Notes: generated by a model from the sequence alone, not told the origin. Counted from the first letter of the stretch, positions 1 through 10,130 are shown. The stretch is 64,000 bases of DNA from Hemileia vastatrix (GCA_030280995.1 JASXTE010000002.1:6693683-6757682), one strand, 5' to 3'. Made by a program: numbers and translations.

Positions 1-755
1 CTTCTCAAAAGCTTTTTTTTCAACCTTCTTTAAAAAAATAAATAAAAAAATAAAATAAATTAAAATAAAATAAAATAAACTAAAATCAAAATTGAATTTA
101 ATTAAAAAGGTAAAAAGTTTAAAAAAATAAAATAATAAAATAAAATTCTTAAAATTCATTCAAATAAAATCTTAAAAATCAACAATTCCTTTAATTTTCT
201 TTCTTTTCTCTTTTCAAACTTTTCTTCTTTTCCCCAATTTCTTTTTCTTTGAACTATCAAAATTTTTCACGAACTCAATACGACAATCTTTCTCAAACTT
301 CACTTCAACCTTTAAATCTCTCTTTTAAAATTTTTTTAAACAAATTACTTCTTTCAAATTCTTTTTCTTCAAAAACTATTTTTCTTCTTTCTTTTCATAT
401 AACCAAAATTCCTAAAAAACTTCAATAAATAAACTTTCAAAATTTTTCTCTCATTAAATTTTCATTTCAAACAAGATTGTTTTCAATCAACTATTTCTTT
501 TTCTTACTTAAATTTTTCTTTTTCAAAACTTAAAACTAAAATTCCTTCAATTAAACATTCTTTCTTTTCTTCTTTCAAAATTTAAAAAAAAATTTTATTC
601 AAATTGTTTCTTTTCTTTTCTCAAAATCTTATAAAACATATATCAACATTTTCAATTAAAACAACAAAAATAAAAATAAAAAAGATAAATATATAAATAC
701 ACAAATTGCTTTCTACTTTTTTTTCTTCTCTCTTTCTTTTCTTTTCCCTTCCATT
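1..755. repeat. D0 low-complexity spacer (AT/pyrimidine-rich)
   Basis: This stretch has no gene. It consists of A/AAAT runs (about 40-170) followed by long T/C-rich tracts. The same kind of tract, in the same order, lies at 6833-7767 between the pol gene and the antisense gene of D1. It therefore matches the pol-to-antisense-gene spacer of the older D0 copy, whose gag and pol lie left of the window. The open frame at 706-948 on the plus strand is the reverse side of the real antisense exon and is not a gene. Confidence 0.7.
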
Positions 756-1178
756 TCAAATTTTCTCCTGTATTTTCTCCGGAACCAACTTCTTCATTTT
801 TTCCAAAACCACTCTTATTTCCTTCCTGCATTTCTCAAATACCCCCTCCTCTCCTACCAGTACCACTTCCCCAATTTCTAGTAATTCTTTGGCCACGTCG
901 AAGGAGGCAGAATCGACAATCTTGTCGACCTCACTGCTTAAATGTTAAATGAACAAGTTCGTCGACCTTGCCAAGGTTTCTTTTACCATACCTGGTCAAG
1001 AGTCTCTTCGTTTTCCTCCCTCAAATAAATCAGTGGTTGATTTTCCTCAACTGGCAGCAATGGCGCAGCTTCCACAATTGGAGCTTCCGCAATGACATCT
1101 GAATTCTAAAACATAGGTTATCAGTAACAAAATTTTTTAAAATAAAAGAAGAACAGACTTACTTCGAACAATGGGTCA
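756..1178 (-). pseudogene. D0 antisense gene: exon 2, intron and end of exon 1 (split by D1)
   Basis: Minus-strand remnant homologous to the D1 antisense gene at 7768-8718. Exon 2 is 1105-756 and ends in TGA at 756-758; the intron is 1162-1106 (57 nt) with GTAAGT donor and TTTTAG acceptor; exon 1 resumes at 1163. The C-terminal region is closely conserved with D1: both have the core ASF(N/D)VA(E/K)ELLEIGEVV and then VFEKCRKEIRVVLEKMKK. A part between about 900 and 1000 is frame-disrupted. The conserved splice sites in two copies support a real intron. The product is unrecognised; it is rich in charged helical sequence. Confidence 0.75.
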
Positions 1179-1576
1179 TGTCACGCGCCACTTGACACTC
1201 GGGGCGAAAGCAGCTCATTAAATCAATAATATTGAGTCCTAAATCTATACTCAAAGCGCAGAAAGCAATTCTCCATAGCAACTGCGATTCCCCTTTGTGT
1301 ACTTACTATTCAACTGCGCTAGCCTAAACTCTAAATCTAAATTAGTCAACTTCCCAATAGGGTGCCTTAGTCCTTTTCAATAAGCGATGCACAGCGCTAG
1401 GTTCAATGAAATAGTACAGTAGTAGTTTTTCATTAAAGTTATGTTAATTAATTAAAAAGGGGTAAATTGAGCATGGACGGGTATTTAGCAAGGAGGGTCT
1501 AAGTGTATGTTAGTAATGGTCAAAGGAATGGGAATGGTGCGATGGAAGGGAGGTCAATGCGAGGAGGAACAAAGGA

Positions 1577-1583
1577 TATAAAA
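1577..1583 (+). promoter_or_regulatory. TATA box of D1 LTR promoter
   Basis: TATAAAA is conserved at the same place in all four D LTRs seen here (for example about 58850 in D2). It lies 36 bp before the self-primer sequence, which suits a start site at or just before 1613. No start site has been measured; this is inference. Confidence 0.65.
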
Positions 1584-1612
1584 GGGGTTGGGTATTTGGT
1601 TCGATATTCCTT

Positions 1613-1626
1613 AGAATTAAATTATA
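1613..1626 (+). promoter_or_regulatory. predicted self-primer at 5' end of D1 transcript
   Basis: AGAATTAAATTATA is the exact reverse complement of the 14 bases just after the LTR (1953-1966). Its position downstream of the TATA box places it at the 5' end of the RNA, as in the Tf1/sushi self-priming retrotransposons, where the RNA 5' end folds back and primes reverse transcription. It is conserved in D2 (58887-58900) and in the D0 3' LTR. Confidence 0.7.
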
Positions 1627-1952
1627 AAATCATATTTACATTAATAGTGGTAAATCTTTAAAGTTAAAAACATTGTTATTGTATCTTTCTTTTATTTTCT
1701 CAATATTCATTTCTAAATCCTAAATCTTTGATTATTGAGTTTCCAACCCTTCGTGAGATTTTAAGAATTCCTATTACCTTTGAAACAAGTTTATAATTCT
1801 TCTCCAACAAACCTCGAACCTGTAGCTCTTACTTTGAGTGACCTTCGAACCATTTCCTTGAATCATTCCTCTGTGCTTCGAAGAAGTTTCTAAATCCCTC
1901 ATCTCACTTTCAGGAACATCCTTGACCTTGTGCGTAGGTCGTCCAGTGACAA

Positions 1953-1966
1953 TATAATTTAATTCT
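1953..1966 (+). promoter_or_regulatory. primer-binding site of D1 (self-priming type)
   Basis: TATAATTTAATTCT lies one base after the LTR end. It has no TGG start, so it does not look like a tRNA primer site. It pairs over 14 bases with 1613-1626 in the same LTR. D2 has the same sequence at 59232-59245, also one base after its LTR. Confidence 0.7.
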
Positions 1967-2021
1967 CATATTTCTCATTCTTTGCACTACTACGTCCTTT
2001 TAGGTGTTTTTAAAATTTTAA

Positions 2022-3209
2022 ATGGCACCTGTTCAACGCACTCCTCCTACGGGAGCTACTACTAGAGCTCGCGCTAGAGGCAGGCCAACAGCCACAAGGT
2101 ATGTTTCCCGCACTCACTCTTTGGAACCACTCGACCTTAGGGAACGGCAACATTCAGTTTAATCTGTAGAAGACATCCCACAAGATTTTGAGGATTCTAG
2201 TGAAGAAGAAGAAGGAGAGGATACAATGCACGAGGCACCATCCGCCCCTGCCAATTACCCTTCTGGCCAATCCTCAGAACCTGGACCATCTAACTCTCTG
2301 GAAGATTTCATGAGACTTTTCATGAAAACCCTTTCAAATCCAAAGTCTTCAGAGGGATCTAAGTTCAAAACTCCTTCTATGAAATCTCCTGACAAATTTG
2401 ACGGAGATCACCCCGACAGATTGCGACCCTTCTTGCAAACTTGCAAGCTACTGTTCCATAATGACCCTCGAACCTTTAACAGCGACCGATCAAAGGTTGT
2501 TTACGCTTCTTCATTCCTAGACAGGAAAGCAGCAAGATGGTTCGAACCTTATCTACTCATGCTTTCTTCGACAGAAACCCACTTACTTATCAATAATTGG
2601 GAAAAGTTTGAAGACCAACTTTTTACGTTGTTTGGGGACCCTAATGAAACGGACAACGCAGAAATTGAACTTGATTTTCTTCGCATGAGTGATAATGGTA
2701 AAGCCTCTGAATATATCTCGAACTTCAGAGCACTTCAAACTCAAGTAGGTTGGAATGATGCTGCCCTTAAGTATCATTTCAAGAAAGGACTTCCTTCGAG
2801 GATTCTGGATCAATTAAATCTTCACGGTCAGAAGATGACTACTTTAACGGATTTAATGGATTGAACCCTCGAACTTGACGGCGTTTATCAAGGACGACTT
2901 CAACATCGTCGATATGCCAACAAATCTCAAGGCCTAAATTTTAAATCGGGACCTTCTTCACACCCGCGACCAAATCAATCCTCCTCAACTCAATCCAAAC
3001 CCAATAAAGGAAAGGATAAACCTCGACCAAAAGGCTCGACCCCAGGAAATCTCAGCAAAGTACTGGATCCTAAAGGGGAACTTAAAGAAGCTGAGAGGAA
3101 GAGACGAGCAGATAATGGGTTATGTATGTATTGTGGGGGTAAGCACAAGTTGGAAGACTGTGTAAAGTTGAAGGAAAGAGAAGGTACTAGTTTGAAGTCA
3201 AAAAACTAG
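2022..3209 (+). pseudogene. gag: D1 Gag (capsid and nucleocapsid), two premature stops
   Basis: Structural protein of the D1 particle. ATG at 2022 starts a basic, Arg-rich N terminus, then an acidic stretch. A capsid-type region follows (about 2390-2860: KFDGDHPDRLRPF, then a segment around ARWFEPYL and FGDPNETDNAE), typical of Ty3 gag. A zinc knuckle near the C terminus (about 3124-3162, CMYCGGKHKLEDC) has spacing CX2CX3HX4C, one residue short of the usual CX2CX4HX4C. Breaks: TAA at about 2160 (D2 has CAA) and TGA at 2862-2864 (D2 has CGA), both C-to-T changes. The frame ends at TAG 3207-3209, directly after a slippery heptamer. Identification is firm; function is lost unless stops are read through. 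Confidence 0.9.
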
Positions 3210-3243
3210 TAGATAGTTTACTTGTGTGCAAAGCAAACTATCT
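3200..3243 (+). promoter_or_regulatory. -1 ribosomal frameshift signal between gag and pol (D1)
   Basis: The heptamer A AAA AAC (3200-3206) lies in the gag frame as tcA AAA AAC and is followed by the gag stop TAG. After a 4-nt spacer, a 9-bp perfect stem (3211-3219 with 3235-3243, AGATAGTTT/AAACTATCT, 15-nt loop) follows. Shifting back one base opens the pol frame at 3206, which then continues into protease without interruption. D2 keeps the stem and has A AAA AGC (60488-60494). This matches the classic X XXY YYZ plus stem-loop design. Confidence 0.8.
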
Positions 3244-6200
3244 TATCTCTCCCAGTGCACAGAACCTCCATGTCTTAAGGACTGGAGTTGCCTTAAACCG
3301 CTTGAGATTCATTCTTTTTAAAGAGGATATCCCCTTCAGTTGTCTTATAGACTCTGGAGCTTCAATTTCTTTTGTTAGTTTATCTTTTGCCGAGAAGCTT
3401 CAACTAACATTTACAGATATTGATCAAACTCCAATCTATTTGGTCGAATCAGAGGAACCCAAATATTGGGTAAGTAAGAAAGTTTTATGGGTTTTCAACT
3501 TTCCGAACTTTCCCCCCTTCGAGTGGGAATTATCAGTCTTGGACGCCCCAAGGATGGACGATACCATTCTTGGCCATGACTTTTTAATGCATTGGAATCC
3601 TAAAATTGGTTGGACTAGGGGATTGATCACCCCACGCTCTAAGTATATTTCTGATTCTTCAATGCAGGTCAATAGGGAGTTAAACAACCCGCCTGAAAAC
3701 GTCCTGCTAGAGGACAAATCTCTGCCAGATGACTTGCAAGCATCTGATCTTTCTCTAAATGAGCAATTGGCTAACCCTTCTAGCTTGATTACTTCACTCG
3801 AAGAGGATTTAAGTTGCCTCGAAGTAATCGAATTCTGCTCTCTTAATACAGGTATCCCCTCAACAGATTCTCTCGAATATGAAGAGGACGACCAAATCAA
3901 CGTTGAAGCCATTAAATCAACTCTACCGGAAATCTACCACGATTTCCTCGATGTTTTCTCAATCCGTAAGGCCGATAAGTTACCACCTCATTGACCCTAC
4001 GATCATCAAATAGAGTTAATAGGCCCAGTACCTCCGGCAGGTCCTGTCTATTCTTTATCGAAGGAAGAATCTCAAGTTCTTTGAGACTACATGGAAGAGA
4101 ATGTAGCCAAAGGTTTCATCAGAGCCAGTAAATCTCCAACCGGCTCCCCTGTCCTCTTTGTAAAAAAGAAGGATGGTAGTTTTAGGTTGTGTGTTGACTA
4201 TAGAAAGCTCAACACAGTCACGAAGAAGAATGCATATCCTGTTCCTCCTATGTCATTACTTCTTACCCTTTTCAATGGTGCTAATTTCTTTTCTAAAATT
4301 GATCTTAGAGGCGCTTACAATCTGATTCGCATTGCAGAAGGTCATGAACAACTGACTGCAATGCGCACTAGATTTGGTAGTTTTGAATATTTAGTAATGC
4401 CTTTTGGATTATGTAACGCACCTTCAGCTTTTCAAACTTTTGTTAATGATATCTTTCAAGATGTTGTTGAAAAATTTGTAACCGTCTATTTAGATGATAT
4501 TTTATTATTCTCGAAAACACTAGATGAAAATATTCATCATGTTTGACAGGTCCTAAATCGTCTTTGAGATCATGGTCTCTACGCCAAGCATAATATATGC
4601 AAATTCCACCTCAAGTCAATTGATTTTTTGGGTTTTACCTTGTCCACTGACGGTTTAGTCATGGATGACAAAAAAGTCAAGAAAATCCTGGAATGGCCTG
4701 AGCCCAAAAACATTAAATTGCTCCAAGGATTTTTAGGTTTTGAAAACTTCTATAGGAGATTTATTAAAGATTACTCTAAAACTATTTCCAATCTTACTTC
4801 TCTTCTTAGAAAAGACATTCCTTTTGTTTTTACTTCTACAGCACGAAAGGAATTCGAAGCACTAAAAATGGCTTTCACCACAGCCCCAATTCTTCGACAT
4901 TTTGATCCTTCTGCCTTGACAATAGTTGAGACAGATGCGAACAATTATGCTATTGCAGGGGTCATCTCCCAATTAAATCCTGAAAAAAATTTGTTTCATC
5001 CTGTTGCTTTTGAGTCACGCAAACTCATAGCCGCAGAATTAAATTATAAAATTCATGACAAAGAGCTTTTAGCTATTATCCATTGTCTTAAAAAATGGCC
5101 TTCTTTTCTTCTCAGCCTAGATAGTCCTTTTCAAATCTTAACAGATCATAATGCTTTGAAATACTTCATGTCTTCTAAAGTGTTAACCAGGCGTCAAGCC
5201 AGGTGGTCTGAATTTTCTTTCTCTATTTCCTATTGCCCAGGAAAAAACTGCATTATCCCAGATATCTTGTCACGTCGGGACAACGTTTACCCACAGCAGG
5301 GGGACGCATTTGCTGACAAGAACCCAGCAAATGTGCAATCAATCTTCAACGAATCAATTTTAACGACTCATAAACTTAATTTGATGACAATTCAATCTTT
5401 TCGAAATCCACTATCCAACATCCTCGAAGCTCAGTCGAAGGACAAATATTGTTTAGGGTTAAAAGACAAAATACTCTCGAAGCAAGGGGCCAAAAGATTT
5501 AGTATTGAATCAGGTTTATTAGTCTTTGAAAGTAGAGTAGTCATACCCGACAACAATGAGATAAAATTATGGATTTTCAACAGTCGACATGATTCTCCAT
5601 TAGCTGGTCATTTTGGGGTTGATAAAACCTACCAGTTAATAGCTAGGGATTTCTTCAGGCCAGGTATGACCAGGGAAATCAAGGCCTATATAAAAACTTG
5701 TTACGAATGTAATAGGAATAAGGCTCCCCGTCACCGGAAGCATGGGTTGCTTCAACCACTTCCTATTCCCTCTAAACCTTGGGAATCTATATTGATGGAT
5801 TTCATTTCTCAACTTCCTATTTCTAATGATTTTGATGCTATATTAGTAATAGTAGATAGATTTTCAAAAATGTCTATTTTCATTAAAGCCACTACTACTG
5901 CTACAGCAGAAGATTTGTCAAAATTGTTTCTAGAATATGTATTTTCTAAACACGGCTTACCAAATGATATTATTTCAGATAGAGGCTCATTGTTTGTATC
6001 CACATTCTGGACCCAACTGTGTCGACAACTCAATATCACGAGGAACCTCTCCACGGCTTATCACCCTGAAACCAATGGTCAAACAGAAAGAGTTAACCAA
6101 ATCCTTGAACAATATCTTCGAATGTATGTCAGTTACCAACAAGAGGATTGGACCACATGGTTACCATTGGCCGAATTTGCTTATAATAACTCGACTCATT

Positions 6201-6832
6201 CTTTGACACGACAATCTCCCTTTGAAACCATTTATGGACGACATCCTCGATTCAACTCAATCCATGTAGGAACTAATCATCCTGTGGAACATTATCTTCG
6301 AACTATATCACAACTTCAAGAAGAACTTAAAACAAATTTGGAATCAGCGATTCGAAGATACAAGGAACAGGCCGACAAACATCGACAATCTGCTCCTTCC
6401 TTTAAACCAGGCGACAAAGTATGGCTCAACGCACGAAACATTCGAACAACATGACCATCAAAGAAAATGGCTGAAAAGCGCTTGGGACCCTTCAAAATCG
6501 ACTCTGAAGTCTCTAAAACTGCATTTCGACTCAAGTTGCCTCCTAAATGGCAGGCGATTCACCCTGTTTTCCATGTATCTCTCCTGGAACTGGCTCGAGA
6601 AATATGCCCTGGCAAGAACCAACCCCCTCCGGAACCGGTCGAAGTAGAAGATCATCTAGAGTGGGAAGTAAGTCGTATCCTTGATTCAAGAATACGCAAG
6701 GGGAAACTTCAATACCTCGTGGAATGGGAAGGCTTCCTCAATGACTCAGACAAAACATCCTGGGAACCAGCCATCAATGTTTCTAACACCCCTGAACTCC
6801 TAAAATCTTTTCATTTGAAATATCCTTTATAA
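3206..6832 (+). pseudogene. pol: D1 Pol: protease, RT, RNase H, integrase, chromodomain; five premature TGA stops
   Basis: One continuous frame (-1 relative to gag). Protease has DSGA at 3350-3361. RT (about 4090-4550) has [16 protein letters not shown] and the catalytic YLDD at 4487-4498. RNase H (about 4900-5280) has ETDA, KELLAI and TDH. Integrase has an HHCC zinc part (about 5580-5720, ending CYEC) and a DDE core: Asp in MDF near 5798, Asp in ISDRG near 5975, Glu in NGQTERVNQ near 6085. A GPF motif (about 6480) precedes a C-terminal chromodomain (about 6655-6815: WEVSRILDSR, QYLVEWEGF, SWEP). Breaks are TGA at 3992, 4082, 4544, about 4566 and 6452. At several, D2 still has CGA. About five codons after RWSEF are missing compared with D2. 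The catalytic residues remain. Confidence 0.95.
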
Positions 6833-7767
6833 CCAAAACCTTAAAATTTCTTTTATTTAAAATTTTTTTTTTCTTTTTTTTTCTTTCTTTAAAATCTAAA
6901 CACCTCTTAAATTTCTTAGCCTTTTTTTCTCTTTTCTCTCTTTTCTTTTTTTTCTTTCTTCTACTTCTGTATAATTTTTCTCAAAAAACCAACTAGAAGT
7001 AAAATCAAAAGTAAAATTAAATAAAATAAAATAAAATAAAATAAAATAAATAGAATAAACATAAACAATCAAAATAAAAATAAAATAAAATAAAATAAAT
7101 AGAATAAACATAAATAATAATGATAAAAAAAACTCTTAAATCTCTCTAAATATTTTCTTTCTTTTCTCTTTTTCAATTCTCTAAAAATACATTCTTTTCT
7201 TAAATTTGAAAATTCTCTTTAAAATTTCCTCCTCTAAAAATTTATTCTCTCTTTAAAATTTTCTTTTCTTCGAACCATCAAATCTTGTACGGCACAACCA
7301 CTCCCTCGAACTTAACTTCAACCTCTAAATCTCCCTCTAATAATTCTTCGAAAAAATAATTCTTCTTTTCAAATTCTCTTTAAATTTTAAATTCTGTTTT
7401 TTCTTTTCTTTCTTCTTCCTCTCTTTTCAACTAAAATTTCCTGAAAAAAAAAAAAATTCATTAAATTCTCAATTTAACAAACTCATCTCAATCACAAACC
7501 GTTTCTATTTTTTCTCTCTTTTCTTACATAAAATTTTCCTTTTAAAAACCTTAAAATTTCTTTCAATTAAACAACTTTTTTCTTTCTTTAAATTTCTTCT
7601 TTCAAATTCTAAAATTTTTTATTTAAAACTTCTTTTTTCTTTTTCTCTCTCTCCCAAATCTTATAAAATTAATAATATTCACCTACAATAATAAAAAAAA
7701 ATAAATAAATAAAATAAAATAAAACTAAAATACAAATTTTTCTACTTCTTTATATCTCCTTTTCATT
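6833..7767. repeat. D1 spacer: pyrimidine-rich and (AAAAT)n tracts
   Basis: There is no gene here. T/C-rich runs flank an A-rich block at about 7000-7120, in which a piece containing AAATAGAATAAACATAAA occurs twice. D0 has the equivalent stretch at 1-755. It separates pol from the convergent antisense gene and may hold polyadenylation signals for both, but I cannot point to one with confidence. Confidence 0.7.
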
Positions 7768-8718
7768 TCAAATTTTTTCTTTTAATTTTTCTCGAACCCA
7801 TTTTTTCATTTTCTCCAAAACTACCCTTATCTCCTTCCTGCATTTCTCAAATACTTCCTCCTCTCCTACCGGAACCACCTCTCCAATCTCCAAGAGCTCC
7901 TCTGCCACGTTGAAGGAAGCAGCGTCGATAATTGTGTCGACCTCCCCACATAACTCTTCCGCAAACCTTACTCGTCGACCTTGACAAGGTTTCTTTGACC
8001 ACACCTGGTCCAGGGAGTCTTCAGGTTCTTCAACTACATCCTTGGCCGGAGGATTTGCCTCAGTTGGTATAACCGGCACAGGCTCCCCAATCGGGTCTTC
8101 AAGGGTATTCGATGTCTAAACAAAACTCATCAGTAACTTCATCCTTAAAAATAACAATTAAAAACTTACCTCGAAGATGGGTTCAGCTTCTAAAAATAAC
8201 CTTGGCGCCACCTCCACCTCTGCCTCTCTCTCCTCCTCGTCGTCTTCGATGACCACCCGTCGTTTCTTGGGTGCCCGCCCTGGAACAGGGACTTCATCTT
8301 CATCTTCCTCCACCAACTCGTCGACCTCTTCCTCGACACCTCTCTTCAAACTTGTGGCCTGGGTTACCCAGGTTGAGATCTCGTTATTTAATTCCTTAAC
8401 ATTTTCCCCCACCGATTGTTCATCTTCAATCGAGACATCCCAAATGTCTTTGACCACCTCTTTGGTTTTAGGGATTACCCAAAACTTGGTCTTGGTGATT
8501 CATTTTTCGATCTCTGCGTTCTTCGTCAATGCATCGCATGCCACTTGTCGCCAACGGCAAAACTCGCATTTCTGGTGAGGGCCTCGAGTCGCCGTACTTT
8601 TGACACAGAAATATTCCATGCTTTCACAAGCCGTGCAAATTTGTGAAAATTGTCGCGTAATCATTCCCCCATCCGCTTTAGGGTGTGGAGGCGTAGGTGT
8701 GGGAGTAGGACAGTTCAT
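7768..8718 (-). pseudogene. D1 antisense gene: spliced, Cys-rich and acidic nuclear-type protein, one premature stop
   Basis: Two-exon gene on the strand opposite gag-pol, starting about 110 bp inside the 3' LTR. Exon 1 is 8718-8170, intron 8169-8116 (54 nt, GTAAGT donor, TTTAG acceptor), exon 2 8115-7768; the join keeps the frame (phase 0). About 298 codons. The order is: a Pro/Thr-rich start (MNCPTPTPTPPHPK); a cysteine cluster of pattern CX2CX6CX14CX2CX5C (from CTAC to QVAC); a Trp-containing segment (VVKDIWDV); an acidic stretch with the basic nuclear-localisation-like APKKRRVV; and a charged helical C terminus (VFEKCRKEIRVVLEKMKK). A single TGA at 8500-8502 breaks it and is explicable as CGA to TGA. 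D0 carries a homologue with conserved intron and protein, so it is a real gene of the element. I do not recognise the family; DNA or chromatin binding is only a guess. Confidence 0.75.
8116..8169 (-). other. intron of the D1 antisense gene (54 nt)
   Basis: The donor reads GAG then GTAAGT and the acceptor TTTAG then ACATCG. The older copy D0 has an intron at the same place (1106-1162, 57 nt). Both sides stay in frame after removal. Confidence 0.75.
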
Positions 8719-8825
8719 TATAAAAAGAGAAATTAATAAGTGAGACAAAATTATAGAAGAAGGGAAACTAGTGTGGGAAGATGGCTCAAGCTCAATGGAG
8801 TTTGCAATTCTTATACCCGGGCATC

Positions 8826-9598
8826 TGTCACGCGCCACGTGACACTCGAGGCGAAAGCAGCTCATTAAATCAATAATATCGAGTCCTAAATCTATACTCG
8901 AAGCGCAGAAAGCAATTCTCCATAGCAACTGCGATTCCCCTTTGTGTACTTACTATTCAACTGCACTAGCCTAAACTCTAAATCTAAATTAGTCAACTTC
9001 CCAATAGGGTGCCTTAGTCCTTTTCAATAAGCGACGCACAGCGCTAGTTTCAACGAAATAGTACAGTAGTAGTTTTTCATTAAAGTTATGTTAATTAATT
9101 AAAAAGTGGTAAATTGAGCATGGACGGGTATTTAGCGAGGAGTGTCTAAGTGTATGTTAGTAATGGTCAATGGAATGGGAATGGTGCGATGGAAGGGAGG
9201 TTAATGCGAGGAGGAACAAAGGATATAAAAGGGGTTGGGTATTTGGTTCGATATTCCTTAGAATTAAATTATAAAATCGTATTTACATTAATAGTGGTAA
9301 ATCTTTAAAGTTAAAAACATTGTTATTGTATCTTTCTTTTATTTTCTCAATATTCATTTCTAAATCCTAAATCTTTGATTATTGAGTTTCCAACCCTTCG
9401 TGAGATTTTAAGAATTCCTATTACCTTTGAAACTAGTTTATAATTCTTCTCCAACGAACCTTGAACCTGTAGCTCTTACTTCGAGTGACCTTCGAACCAT
9501 TTCCTTGAATCATTTCTCTGTGCTTCGAAGAAGTTTCTAAATCCCTCATCTCACTTTCAGGAACATCCTCGACCTTGTGCGTAGATCGTCCGGTGACA
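8826..9598 (+). repeat. 3' LTR of D1
   Basis: 773 bp, the same length as the 5' LTR. It keeps CG at several places where the 5' LTR has TG or CA, and is followed by the GGTCA duplication. The sequence just before it (ending CCCGGGCATC) is not purine-rich. Confidence 0.95.
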
Positions 9599-9603
9599 GG
9601 TCA

Positions 9604-10130
9604 GCTTCTGAGAATAATTTTGGGCTGACTTCCACCGTCACTTCCTTCTACTCTTTGTCATCTTCAATGACCATCTGCCGCTTCTTTGGTGTCCGTCACA
9701 AAATAGGGACTTCATCCTCATCCTCTTCAACTAATTCATCTATCTCTTCTTCGACCCCTTGTTTCTTACTTGTGGCCTGGGTTACCCAGCTTGCCGCAGT
9801 AATTTCAACCTCCTCCTCGATCTCTCACACTGACTGATTGTCCCCGACCAATACGTCCCAGATATCTTTGACCACCTCTTTGGTCTTCGGTATTACCCAA
9901 TATTTGGTTTTCCTAAATCGAAGCCCGATGTCTGCATTTTTCGATAAGGCATCACACGCCACCTGTCTCCAGCAGCAAAACTCGAATTTCTGGTGAGGAC
10001 CTCGTGTCACCGTGCTTTCAAAGCAGAAGTATTCCATCAATTTGCAGGCTGTGCAGGCTTTAGAATACTGGCGGGTAATAATTCCACCATCCGCTTTGGG
10101 GTGTGGAGGCGTGGGAGTTGGGGTAGGATA
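9604..10130 (-). pseudogene. D0 antisense gene, main part of exon 1
   Basis: It continues the gene interrupted at 1178. Reading down from about 10130 it gives the same Pro/Thr-rich start (PTPTPTPPHPKADGG), the cysteine cluster (CTAC then FC, but the later CEFC is FEFC here, and FCCW replaces FCRW), and WVIPKTKEVVKDIWDV. The start codon position reads AAT after TCG instead of ATG, and a stop lies near 9825 in the linker. The stretch therefore no longer codes, but its amino-acid conservation with D1 is high. Confidence 0.7.

Larger units (their letters stand above)
1179..1951 (+). repeat. 5' LTR of D1
   Basis: It is 773 bp long and begins TG and ends CA. A TATA box (TATAAAA, 1577-1583) lies about 30 bp before the sequence AGAATTAAATTATA (1613-1626), which is the expected transcript start region and the self-primer. 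The partner LTR is at 8826-9598; related LTRs are at 10238-11045 and 58421-59230. Confidence 0.95.
1179..9598 (+). mobile_element. D1: complete Ty3/Gypsy chromovirus, 8.4 kb
   Basis: Full-length LTR retrotransposon with 773-bp LTRs at 1179-1951 and 8826-9598, both beginning TGTCACGCGCCAC and ending GTGACA, and flanked by a perfect 5-bp duplication GGTCA (1174-1178, 9599-9603). Order: 5' LTR, primer-binding site, gag, -1 frameshift signal, pol (protease, RT, RNase H, integrase, chromodomain), AT/pyrimidine-rich spacer, antisense spliced gene, 3' LTR. I count roughly 20-25 differences between the two LTRs, mostly transitions. The copy is therefore fairly young but disabled by about seven premature stops, nearly all TGA where the sister copy D2 or the family has CGA. 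The chromodomain at the end of integrase defines the chromovirus lineage. Confidence 0.95.

Noticed and set aside
3992..6454. Reassigned or read-through TGA codons in D1 pol (all five pol stops are TGA)
   Set aside because: At several of these positions D2 has CGA, and D2 has its own stops elsewhere including TAA and TAG. C-to-T mutation explains the pattern better than recoding.
8177..8646. Plus-strand frames with Ser-rich product opposite the antisense gene
   Set aside because: They are the reverse side of acidic codons (GAA/GAG/GAT) of the spliced minus-strand gene, which has conserved splice sites and homology to D0.
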